Assembly: GCA_009363875.1 (NCBI GenBank)
Contig: CM018695.1
Location: 44,883,935-44,947,934, forward strand
DNA: 64,000 bases
Direction: 5' to 3'
DNA from: Mikania micrantha
Lineage: Eukaryota; Streptophyta; Magnoliopsida; Asterales; Asteraceae
Positions 53,618 through 64,000 of the stretch are shown here, piece after piece (position 1 is the stretch's first letter; each line of letters opens with the position of its first letter). The notes beneath the pieces were generated by a model. That model was not told where the DNA came from and did no database searches. It was given only the letters and a program-made list of their open reading frames with translations. Position numbers and translations under genes: made by a program.

Positions 53618-55353
53618 GTAAGTTTCCATTTTTTAGAAAGTTCACAACACGTTTTGTTTTAATGATTCTAGCATGCGTATTATTCCTAAGTGGTCATGTT
53701 AGCACTTAGCACATTGGTACATATGATCAAACGAACATACAAACCGTTTTTAGTCGTTAAAGTTTCCATATTTAGTATATCTAATAACAAGAATTACATA
53801 ACATTTCACCTAACAATCATGTTGCATCATTTACACTATTTATCATGTACCAATCAAGTCTTTCACTACTAGTTCACACATTCATCAAATAAAGTTTCCA
53901 TAAATAGCAACTTTTCATTCTAAGCATCACTTCAACCAAGTTTATCCATAACACTTACTAATAATTATATTACTAACAATATCTCATCACTTTAACTACT
54001 AAATCCATCAAACTAAATATTTATCGTAGTTTTGCAAGAATAAGGTTACTAAAAATAGTAACCCTGTCCAAATACCCAACAAATGTCTAGAATAACATTT
54101 CTAATCCATTACTTATGCAAATATCATCATAACATATCACAAATCATCATTTAAACATGTTCATTCCACATTAATCATCATTTGGCAAGATTTGAGTTAC
54201 AAAAGTTTCTATAAATAGCAAGAACTTCAAATAACCCATTTTTGACATCTAAATCATATTGAACCTTGCAAATGTACTTAAATATCATCAACTATCTTTT
54301 ATCATAACCCAAGATCATATAAAATAACTTAGATTATACATGCATGCAATTAAAAATATGTATTTCATGGATTCATGACTCCAAATCACATTTTTATCAC
54401 ATAAACTCATTATAGATCTTCATAGATCATCAAGATTTCTCATTTCATCAACAAAACCAGATTCAAAACATTAAAAAAAATTTGTGCATGTTGAAATCTA
54501 GTGTGTGCATGCATGCATCTTGGCTTGCGTGTGGGTTTTCAAGACTTGCATGTGTGTTTTAAGGTGTGTAGTGTGCATAGTAGCCATGGGATTACCTTCT
54601 ATGGCTCCAAGAATGCTAATGTGATGATAAATCAGCTTCCCAGCTCATGGGATTATCCTCCTAATAGTGTAGATGATGGTGGTAGTGGTGGCAAGCTCCC
54701 AAACTCCTCCTTTCTTGCTCCCAAAGCTTCAATCTCCAAGTTGAGCTTCTAAAATGGTGATTATGGGGTTCTAAGAGGGCTAGCAGATGATTTGGGGAGG
54801 GTTATCTCGTGCTAATGATGTCTGAACTTGAAGACAATGATTATATTAGGCTAGCAATGATGTTTGTGATGTTCAAGAAGATTTCCTGCAATTTTTGCTG
54901 GTAGGCGTATCTCCTAACGGGAGGGTGTTGGCACAAGGCGTAGCGCGCGGGCCTCCCTGGTCCAGCCTGGCTTCCCTGTCTCGCGGGCATCACCAGGGGT
55001 CATGTATTGGATCTGGGCGTAGTGCCTGGCACTCCAGACAAGCCTAATTGGCCCATTTTCATAAGTTGAGTTCGTTTCTGCTCGGTTCTCGACTGTAACA
55101 TGTTGTTTTATCATCGTTTGAACTCCAATCCACCAATATTAGTCATAAATGACTCATGTAAGGCTCTTATTCATAATTGTTATGACATTCACCAACGTTC
55201 GTGACTTCTGACACGTGTTTGCGGTTTTTTGATAATTTCTCGAATTATCCTGTTGTGTGACTGTGTTTGTACTGTCGTGCCACATATGCAAATGCTAATT
55301 AAATAAACATTTAATTAAAATAGAATCTGACTTGGATTTTGCGGGGTGTCACA

Positions 55354-57117
55354 GGTTCACCAGATACAGTTCTCAAGATGAGGACTTGTAATTCAAGTCA
55401 TCAAACTGATATTAAATCCTTAATCAGTTGTTTTTAATTTAATATCATACAATGTATGATAATATGGGAACCTACAATGATTTAGGTTCCTATTTAAATG
55501 TTGATGACGCATTATATTAATCAGAATGTCCTCTGATTAACTAGATATGTATTGTTGTTGAGTGTATTACTAAAACAGTATCCTGATGAATTTATGGGTT
55601 AGGAATAGTCAATCCTTGTCATTGATCATTTAGATATCATGAAACACATGAATATCATATTAGAATGGGTTTAATAACCATATTCAATATACTAATCTGA
55701 TTGTCAGCATAAACATCAGATCATTATTTCAATGATTGTCTTAATTCATTGTCATTAGTTTGAAACACTTGGATTTGATATAGCATTCCAAGGAATGATC
55801 AAGACAATCACAAACATTGTTATAATTCAATGGTTAAAACCACTATAATCCATGATATGGTTTCATGATAATCAGACATTATAACGGATCACAACAAGGA
55901 TTTAACCGTTAACATATCGAGTTCTTTGTTTTTAATTATTCCTAGCCATCATCTAAGCAATAATCAACAACAATAACTATTGCATTACGTTCAAAAATTA
56001 GATTTAATCCACGCACTATCAAACTAGTAGGAGAAAATGAATTGTTACTTGTTCGAATGAATCTTCGGTTGCAAAACCACAATCAGGTGTTGTAGGCTTG
56101 ATTTCTAGCTTGACTCTGATGATCTGGTGGCTTTAATTACAAGTTTTTTATAGTAAATATGTGATCAGATCGAGTGTTTAGAGGTTGAAGTTTGAAAGAA
56201 GAAGAAGTATTAACTTTTGCATGAAATCTAATTGTTCTAGCAGATTTATTCGAATCGCCCTATCTTCACGTACCGCCAAGGAGCCTAAAAAGGGGCTTGA
56301 TGTACCGCGAAGAAATCCGGAGAATTTTAGATATTTTGGACTCATCGAATACAACCAAGGTGACTCAAAATGAGCTTGGCGTACCGTGAAGAGTGCCGAA
56401 GCAAAATATCTTCGACTTTTTCTTGTTTTTACGATTCCGGAAAATCAGGAACTTCGTTTTTCACACGGTTTTCACCCACGTTTACGATTTCTCGCGTATT
56501 TTCAAATCATAGTGATCATGATCAGACTTTTAACGTGGATTCCAAACAATAATGATGTGAGCTTTCGTCGTAATTGTCACAGGCTGACAACCCCATTTGC
56601 TGGGAGGATTGCATCTCCCCTGGTGTGAATGTTTGTTACCATTTCCAATATCAACATATGATTACCGTTGGGTATTGTCATATCATTCAGTCCGAAAGGA
56701 ACTAGATATGGGTCACATGATTATTCCAATTGTGTCAATGTGTGTCATTGACCTCACTTAACATATCATATTGCATCGAATCTTGTGTATGAACTCACCA
56801 GCTTTGTGCTGACTTTTCAAACTTACAAATTTTACAGGTAGACAATGACAACATGTGAGAAACGACATTATCAGGCACCTGTAAATAAGTAACTTGAAAT
56901 GTTTAGTGTGTTTAAGTTGGGAACAGTAGCTTGTGGCTTGTAATTACACTATTATCCTTGTAATGTATTGTCTTTAAGTTAATCTTGTGTGTTGTGATAC
57001 CGGTTCAAGTAAAGTTGCACCCCATCTCTGAGACATCACCACTATGTTTCTGCAACCTTTTCAGAGTGATCAATGACAGCATCATCATCATCAGGTGACA
57101 AGAGGTGGGGGTATGAC
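55354..57117 (+). repeat. G4a: gypsy LTR remnant
   Basis: This is non-coding. It is recognised by GAACTCACC (56791-56799) with TTTTACAG (CAG 56835-56837) 35 nt on, as in the G1 and G2 LTRs, and by the end GGGGGTATGACA at 57117. Its start is cut by the G3 insertion. A CTTG(G/A)(C/T)GTACCG(C/T)GAAG word recurs at about 56300 and 56380. No primer binding site follows. Confidence 0.65.
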
Positions 57118-57559
57118 ATCCAAGAGTACCTAAAATGGTCTTGGCGTACCACGAAGGATTCTGGAGCTCAAATGTTTATCAATTTTCTTGGTTTTAAGAT
57201 TCCGGAGAATACGAACTCCGTTTTTAGCACTGTTTTCACCCACGTTAACAATTTCTCGCGTATTTTCTAACCGATGAAAGTATGATCGTATTAGTACCAT
57301 GGATTTAACGCATGGATGAATTGAGCTTTTAACCTAATTGTCACAATTGCAGGTTGTAAATTGTTCTTGTTTTATTGGTTTTGTTTATGTACTTGTTTGT
57401 AGATAGATTAGTACTAGTATAACCTATAATGTAACATGCATACTTAGACAATTTGTCGAACGAATGTCTTGAAACATTTTCGAATTGTTTTATTAAACTA
57501 ATGTGTTGTGATATACGATTGGTTGCATTCTCGCGTTCCGCCAAAGGCAGGGTGTGACA
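57118..57559 (+). repeat. G4b: second gypsy LTR end in tandem
   Basis: 57118-57345 is a diverged copy of 56345-56580 (shared TTTTCACCCACGTT and ATTTCTCGCGTATTTTC), and the segment ends GCAGGGTGTGACA at 57559. Two LTR ends about 440 bp apart therefore lie in tandem, as expected from fused or partly deleted LTRs. Confidence 0.6.
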
Positions 57560-58294
57560 ATATTCTTACTTGTGGGTGTGACTGCAAATACATCATTGTG
57601 GCGTTGATGATGTGGCATCAACCATGGCGGTGAGTAGAGATCATGACGTCTTCTTAGTACTAGTAAGGTATATGAGACCATAAAAAAACATATGAACTGG
57701 TCCTATGATATATACATATGGTGTATACTCGATGGATCCGTGTATGCCCACAATACATTGCATGTTTGATACATAAGGAATACATCTATGTGTGCATGTT
57801 AGTAGTTATTTAAGATTTGTACTCAATATGTGCATCTGCATGATATGATTTATTTGATTGTTTTGTTTAATTTTGTATTATATTATATTATTTTATCTTC
57901 TGTTACATGATTAGTTATTTGTTGATTCTATTACTTGCCCAGACGTGTATGTTGAGTAATCATTCCGAACTCTGTTTATCCAAACTCTTACTATTATTTA
58001 TTCATTTCACTTAATAACTTTTAACTTGTTTTATGTTTTTATTTAGTATTTAAATTTTCTACGGTTGTTGCATGATCTCTTCAACTCAAAGATATTTTGA
58101 TGAGATCACCAACCTAAAGAAAACTAGAGATGATTGCGTTTAAAATTTTATGTATATAATTTAAATATTAAAAAGATACATGTTATTTCATGGCTTTCAT
58201 TAATATTAAAACTTAATGATGTATTGGAGGCTCTTGTCTCTATGTTAAAGATCTTGAGCTGTATTACAGATAATAATGTAATCTACTAATCTAT
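57560..58294. other. Non-coding stretch between G4 and the LINE
   Basis: I see no gene, repeat boundary or primer binding site. The sequence is A/T-rich and may be older intergenic DNA or a further decayed element. Confidence 0.5.
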
Positions 58295-58875
58295 AACAAC
58301 AACATCTATACCCAGTAAAAATCCCACTTAGAGTGGGGTCTGGGGAGGGAAACATAAAGACATACCTTACCCCTATCTACAAAGTATAATAGAGAGGATG
58401 CTTCGCTAGAGTCCCCCGGCTCAAAAGTTTTTTTTTTTTTTACACACGCACACCTACACATATCAATTTTTTTTTATTATGAAACACCACCACATAACCA
58501 CATCCAGTAGCATACAATATAAACAGGGGCACCAAAGAACTAAACGGGAACAGGTAAGCAAGTACATGTAATCAACACTCGAATAATTCGACAGACAAAG
58601 CACACCAACAACCATGCGGTATCCTGACCCACAAACAAAACATACAAGAAAGCATATACGGATACCGCTTATAAACCGCCCATCCCGCAATGGAGCATAA
58701 AACACATGTAATCTCCTATCATGAACCCAGTACCACCAAAAGATATATCACAAGCAGCCCAACCCCCATCCCGCAAACAAGCATAACATATATAACCTCA
58801 TATCATAAATCCCAGAGACACCATAAGACATCACAACAACTCACGACCCCTATGTGGAGAAACCTAGGAAAGGCT
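58295..58875 (-). other. LINE 3' untranslated region and tail
   Basis: Non-coding. It holds the family tail at 58297-58410 and two A-runs on the minus strand (plus-strand T-runs at 58427-58440 and 58468-58476). Confidence 0.6.
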
Positions 58876-61800
58876 CTATGTATCCTTAACCTTTATTCTA
58901 CGTCTCCACGTACTCCTATCATAGATCATGTCCTCGGAGAGGTGTAGCTCTATCAAATCGTGTCTGATCTGCTCGTCCCAAGTCAGCTTCGGTCTCCCCC
59001 TTCCCCTCTTCCCCTCCACCGTGAGAAACTCTACTTTACGGACAGACGCCACTTGGCTTCTTCGTCTCACATGTCCAAACCATCTCAATCTTCCTTCTCT
59101 TACTTTATCTGAGATGTTTGCCACCTGTAGTCTTTCCCGGAACACCTCGTTCCTTATCCGATCAAGCCTTGTATTTCCGCACATCCATCTTAGCATCCTC
59201 ATCTCAGCTGTCTCCAGCCTCCTGGTTTGGTTTATCTTAATCAGCCAACACTCAGTGCCGTACATCATGGTTGGCCTGATCGCCACTCTGTAAAATTTAC
59301 CTTTAAGTTTTTCTGGAAACTTTTTGTCGCATATGATGCTCGTAGCTGCTCTCCACTTTTTCCAACCTGCCTGGACCCGATGGACTACGTCACTGTCAAT
59401 GTCACCATCCTCTTGTATAAACGATCCTAGGTATTTGAACCTTGTCGTCCTTTGCACCTCCTGGCCTCCAATAGTTAGTTGATCATCTTCGTCCTCCTCG
59501 TCTGTGCCGCTAAAATGGCAATGTAGGTACTCAGTTTTTGACCGACTTATACGTAAGCCTCTCTGCTCTAAAGCTGTTCGTCACTCTTCTAAACGGACTT
59601 TTAGCTCCTCTTTCGTTTCTGCCACTAAGGCAATATCATCCGTGAAAAGCATGCACCATGGGATATGAGCCTGTATAGACCTCGACAGCTCATCCAGAAT
59701 AACCGCAAAAAGGAAGGGGCTTAATGTCGATCCTTGATGTAGTCCCACCTCCACTGGGAAGAAGTCTGTATCTCCCACCGGTGCTCTCACACTGGTTTTT
59801 GCATTTGCATAGGTATCTTTGATTACCTGTATGTACCTCTGAGGGATACCTCTACTCTCTAAGGTATCCCACATCACCTTCCGTGGTACGCTGTCATACG
59901 CCTTCTCAAGATCGATAAATACCATATGCAAGTCCTTCCTCTTCTCTCTGTATTTTTCCATCAGTCTCCGTAGAATGTGAATTGCCTCCGTTGTCGATCT
60001 TCCTGGCATAAATCCAAATTGATTTACCGTAACTTGGGTTTCTCTTCCCAATCTTGTCTCGATTACCCTTTCCTAGAGTTTCATAGTGTGGCTCAACATC
60101 TTTATCCCCCTATAGTTTTCGCAACCTTGGGCGTCTCCCTTGTTCTTGTATATAGGGATTAGAATACTCGTTCTCCACTGGTTTGGCATGATACCTGTTT
60201 TGAGTATAGTGTTGAACAACATTGTCAACCACTTTAGACCTTCATCCCCCAAGCATTTCCATACCTCAATGGGAATATCATCGGGTCCCATCGCTTTCCT
60301 CCTTCCCATCCTCTTGAGAGCTATAAGAACCTCTGCTTTGGTGACACGTCTACAATAGCAGTTGTTCCGAAATGTTCCTGTGTTCATGGTGTTCTCTCCC
60401 ACTTCTTCTTGATAGTTGCTGTTGTTGAAAAGATCATGGAAGTATGTCTGCCACCTGTCTTTAATTTTACCTTCCTTTACCAACACGCGTCCATCCTCTC
60501 CCTTTATAAACTTCACTACTCCAAGGTCCTGCCTCTTTCGTTCCCTAACCTTTGCAATCTTGAACATTGCGTGCTCCCCATCTTTAGTTTCAAGGCATTT
60601 ATACATCTCTATGTAAGCCTTGGTTTTAGCTTCTGAAACTATCTTCTTTGCGTATCGTTTCGCTTCTTTGTACCTCGTCTTCAGTCTTGCCCTCTCGACG
60701 CTTTCTGTACATGTGGCAAACTCTCTGAACTTCTGTTGCTTTTCTCTAACCTTTCTTTGCACCTCGTCGTTCCACCACCAGGACTCCCTCTGTTCACTTT
60801 TGTTACCTGTTGTCATCCCAAGTGTCTCCATTGCTGCCTTGGTCACCTTTTCGGCCATCTCATCCCACAATAGATTTATGTCCTCACATATACTAGTCTG
60901 TCTCCCTTCGAGTACCTTGTTGCTAAACAACGTTATCTTTTCTCCCTTTAGGGCGCCCCACTTAATATGAGGGTTCTTCTTTTTCCCATCTACAAGCCTC
61001 TTACGCATAATAATATCCACTGCCAAGAGTTTATGTTGCGTCACCACTGTCTCTCCAGGGAATACCTTACAGTCCCACCACCTGCCACGATCCAATCGTC
61101 TCATCATGAGGTAGTCAATCTGAGTGTCCCGTCCTCCACTGCTGAACGTGATCAAATGTGAATCTCTCTTCTTAAAAAAGTAGTTTATGATGCCTAGATC
61201 ATGAGCCACCGCAAACTCCAAAAGTGTGGCCCCACTCTCGTTCTGTGATCCGAAACCGCAACCCCCATGGATCCTTGGGAACCTGTCTTCCTCCTTTCCA
61301 ATGTGGCCATTGAAGTCTCCTCCTATGCAAACTTTCTCATATCTTGGGATGTTTCTTATGACTTCATCCATGCAATCCCAAAACTCCCTCCTTTCATTCT
61401 CTCCCAACCCAGCATGTGGTGCATAGGCACTCACTACTGCTATCGCCTCCTCCCCTATCACCATCCTTAGCACCATGATCTGATCATTGTATCTTCTCAC
61501 TTCCACCACCTGGTTCTGAAGTTCTCTACTAACTAAGAATCTCACTCCATTCTTTAATCCATTGGATCCTGAGTGCCACAACTTGTATCTGTTATATTCA
61601 GCTCCTTTGGTTCCCTTCCATCTTGTCTCTTGCAGACATGCAACTCTAACTTTGCGTCTTCTAAGTGCATCCTCGAGCTCCAAAACTCTTCCAATAAGGG
61701 TTCCGATGTTTCATGACCCTATGCGCAGAATCTCCCCTAACCTATTTTTCCCTCTACCCGCACCGCTCCTCCCTGGACATGACCTCAAAGTATCATAATA
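58876..61800 (-). pseudogene. LINE endonuclease-reverse transcriptase, one frame with three Trp-to-stop changes
   Basis: Three open stretches (61683-60073, 60051-59581, 59457-58876) are in the same frame and join into one ORF that opens upstream of 61683. The endonuclease has RIGS-stop-NIGTL, ACLQETRWKG, VVSAYAPHAG, IGGDFNGHIG and SSGGRDTQIDYL. RT has MGRRKAMGPDDIPIEVWK, WRTSILIPIYKNKGD, NQFGFMPGRSTTEAI, FIDLEKAYDSVPR, GLHQGSTLSPFLF and an FTDD box where FADD is expected. The C-terminal KYLGSFIQEDGDI and RLRWFGHVRRR segments complete the family pattern. Stops at 61711, 60073 and 59579 each replace Trp. All four changes are G-to-A on this strand. Confidence 0.88.
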
Positions 61801-62440
61801 TACACTCCCGTCTATGATGGCAAATCAAAGATACAAGACTCCACAAGAACCAATAATGCTCACAAAAAAGCTAATAATAAACAGGCGCACACAGACTGTA
61901 GTTCAAGGTCACCCAATTATATCCCAAAATTTAATTTAAAATAATCCAGCAACAACAAACAAACAATACACCAATACCCTAGATGGCACCGGCAGCAATC
62001 AGAAAAATAGGCTAGATTGTAACGGCAAAGGAAAAAGAAAAGGGAACAATCTCACAGCGGGTTTCCCCAAGGTATGCCTGGCGTGACGGCTGATAAACTT
62101 CTGTGTCTATCTTCTCGTGTCTTCTCGTTCACCTGCAAAACTCAAAAATAGCAAAAGAAAAGGAAATTGGCAGTTGGCAGTGGTGTTCTTGACGGTTGCT
62201 CCTTGTCTGGTGGCTGCGTGGTGGCTGGGTAGGCTACCGGAGGGGTTTGTGGTTTTTATGGGTTTTCAGGTTAAACAGAGCTAGGAAGGGGGCAGAAATC
62301 AAAAAATCGAAAATGCAAGTGTTGTTGTTGTTTACCGGTCGGAGTGGTATATTAGGGTGTACTAGGGTAGACGATGAGTATGGTGGAGAAAGAGTAGCGG
62401 TAAAAGGATTTCCGACCGGCCGGTGGGAAGAATAAGTTAT

Positions 62441-62896
62441 TCAAACAAGAAAAAAAATTATTCATAAATGATAAAGTATATGACATTAATAATTTTCAAA
62501 ATTCAATAATCAAAAATTGGTAAAAATTCGTTTAGTAATCATAAAAGATTTTTATACATACCATAGTCTAGCGATTATTATCTATTCAACTGATTGTGTA
62601 ATTTATTTAAAATAATTTGTTATAATCTATGGTGACAAGTAGCAGAGGATCTAAGATTTTTTTTTCAATAGGGCCACTACATTTTGTTGTTCGGATATCT
62701 GTTAACTCGATCTCAAAAAATTTATGGTCGAATAAGGTTGATTTAGAGAAAATAGGTCGAGTTACTTTAGTATGTTTGAGATTGGTTTTTCTTTTAAACA
62801 ATATATTCCCTATGTTTTTTCCCTATTCCACACAAAAATTGACAATATTTTAGCTTTGATGTTATCTAAAACTTTATTCGACCTAAATTATAATAG
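62441..62896. other. Non-coding stretch right of the LINE
   Basis: A/T-rich sequence in which I see no gene or repeat boundary. Confidence 0.5.
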
Positions 62897-62906
62897 TACC
62901 CCTCAG

Positions 62907-63457
62907 GAGGCTGTAAACGAACCGAACGAGCCATTGTTCATGTTCGTTCGTTTAACTTTTAACTTGTTCACGAACGGTTCACGAACGCTAACCGAACGAA
63001 AAATCTTGTTCGTGTTCGTTCATTAAGGAATTTACCTTGTTCACGAACGGTTCACGAACACTAAAGAAAACATATTATTTAAATAATAAAAAACAACATT
63101 ATTAATCTTAAGCATTGGAGATAATCATTTATAAATATATAAATTAAAATATTATAGTATTAAACTAAAAATAACATAAATATTATGGTATTAAACTAAA
63201 AATTAAAAATTAAAAATATACAACACATTTAATAAATAAATATAATAAAAAAACTTAACCGAACATAAACAAACATGTTACTGAACGTTCACGAACACAA
63301 ATGAACGAACACGACCGTTGTTCATGTTCGTTCATTTAACTAAACGAACAAAATTTCTTGTTCGTGTTCGTTCATTTATTAAATGAACGAACATAAACGA
63401 ACTTCCCGCCGAACAGTTCACAAACTGTCCGTTGGACGTTCGGTTCGTTTGCAGCCC
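62907..63457. mobile_element. Mutator-like MITE (551 bp) with terminal inverted repeats
   Basis: The left end GGCTGTAAACGAACCGAACG (from 62909) and right end CGTTCGGTTCGTTTGCAGCC (to 63456) are inverted copies with one mismatch (Y in GGCTGYAAACG). TACCCCTCAG flanks both sides (62897-62906 and 63458-63467), a perfect 10-bp direct repeat. Both ends carry further inverted words such as GTTCGTTCGTTTA and TTCACGAACGGTTCACGAACG. There is no coding capacity. A 9-11 bp target duplication is typical of Mutator-like elements; hAT (8 bp) is less likely. Confidence 0.8.
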
Positions 63458-64000
63458 TACCCCTCAGCTATAAAAATACTTTTATAAGTTAACTAAATCT
63501 ATCTCAGCTAAACTATAAAATAATCTTTGAGGTCAACCTAGTTTCATTTACATGCAGGAGTGTTCAATTTCGAATATGACTCGAAAAAATCGTAACACGA
63601 TTCGATTTCAATTCGAAAAACACCAAGTCGAAATTCGATTCGAATTTTCGAATTTTATTTGATTCGTAATATAATATCGAATTTGAATTTAATATTTTTA
63701 ATTCAATTCGATTCGAAATTGAATTTAAATTATTTATATATTTTTTCTTTAAATACACAAGTATTTACTATATTTAAAATTAGGCCTTTTAGTTAGGTGG
63801 TTTAGTTTATAAAAAATAAAAGACTATTACACAAATGTCAATTTAATTATAAAATACTCATAATTTTAACACTTTTAAATACGCTAAACCTAAACATTCA
63901 CAACGAAAGCGTAAATTATAAAGCTCGAAAAATTGATCATTTTTGTTGTAATTTTTAATATTTTGATTATTTTTTACTTTATGTTTTTTGTATATTATCA
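63458..64000. other. Non-coding end of window with TTCGAA-rich block
   Basis: No gene. At 63565-63725 words built on TTCGAA and GATTCGA (ATTCGATTCGAATTTTCG and similar) recur about ten times. It may be one end of another MITE whose partner lies outside the window. Confidence 0.4.

Larger units (their letters stand above)
47722..55353 (-). mobile_element. G3: Ty3/gypsy element, minus strand, 5' part
   Basis: Read on the minus strand: 5' LTR (55353-52457), primer binding site, gag, two zinc knuckles, protease, RT, RNase H and integrase core, cut by C4 at 47721. Its integrase end, chromodomain and 3' LTR are not seen. Protein text is related to G1/G2 but from a distinct subfamily with a shorter, 2.9 kb LTR. 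Many frameshifts indicate an older copy. It lies in the gypsy LTR remnants G4. Confidence 0.87.
52457..55353 (-). repeat. G3 5' LTR (2,897 bp)
   Basis: On the minus strand it starts TGTGACACCCCGC at 55353 and ends GGGGGTGTGACA at 52457, followed by the primer binding site. It has TATAAATA at 53617-53610, a donor-like AAG/GTGAGTTT (53282), GAACTCACC (52845-52837) and CTCAG (ending 52796). No gene is present: frames such as 54501-54752 have no domain and come from A/T-poor patches. The stretch 54901-55060 is unusually G/C-rich. Confidence 0.85.
58295..62440 (-). mobile_element. RTE-type LINE, minus strand
   Basis: The minus-strand order is 5' region (62440-61800), apurinic-like endonuclease, reverse transcriptase and 3' tail. 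The 3' end is the plant RTE-type tail: on the plus strand AACAACAACATCTATACCC followed by GTGGGGTCTGGGGAGGG (58297-58350). There is no LTR and no terminal inverted repeat. The 5' end near 62440 is approximate because no target duplication is visible. It appears close to full length. Confidence 0.88.

Noticed and set aside
54501..54752. Short plus-strand frame (83 codons) as a host peptide gene
   Set aside because: It lies inside the minus-strand G3 LTR and has no recognisable domain or conserved partner.

Overview
This is a 64 kb window of plant nuclear DNA, almost certainly from a eudicot and most likely an Asteraceae species. That guess rests on my recollection of similar long-LTR Tekay/Del elements and of copia elements carrying this extra ORF; the sequence alone does not prove it. 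I find no host gene. Nearly everything is transposable elements nested inside one another, plus one 100-base assembly gap (24475-24574).

Left nest. G1 (1-7020) is a Ty3/gypsy chromodomain element whose 3' LTR ends exactly at 7020. It sits inside the integrase of C1 (7021-15566), a Ty1/copia element with a large extra ORF after pol. C1 in turn interrupts G0 (15567 to about 17620), a gypsy LTR fragment. C3 (about 17630-24474, minus strand) is a different degenerate copia element running up to the gap.

Right nest. C2 (24575-37446), a plus-strand sister of C1, is inserted in the 5' LTR of gypsy G2 (37447-46452). G2 is inserted in the extra ORF of copia C4 (46453-47721). C4 is inserted in the integrase of minus-strand gypsy G3 (47722-55353). 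G3 lies in gypsy LTR remnants G4 (55354-57559). A minus-strand RTE-type LINE occupies 58295 to about 62440, and a Mutator-like MITE with a 10-bp target duplication lies at 62907-63457.

Most interesting structure. C1, C2 and C4 share an uncharacterised ORF (1,162 codons in C1, one frame broken only by three stop codons) between pol and the 3' LTR. In C1 and C2 this ORF has its own promoter-like block: arrays of the near-palindrome CATTCG-N-CGAATG, a TATA box 8-9 nt after the last palindrome, a donor-like CAG/GTA, and an acceptor-like CAG one nucleotide before the ATG. The LTR promoters of all three copies have the same palindrome-9 nt-TATA layout. C1, C2 and C3 also carry a second polypurine tract directly after pol. 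The gypsy LTRs carry an intron-like pair: a GGTGAGTTC donor, and the complementary GAACTCACC 35-38 nt before an acceptor CAG.

Every coding region is broken to some degree, so all pol and gag calls are given as pseudogenes. G1 is the best preserved (two small indels in about 3 kb), and the LINE is one continuous frame with three Trp-to-stop changes.
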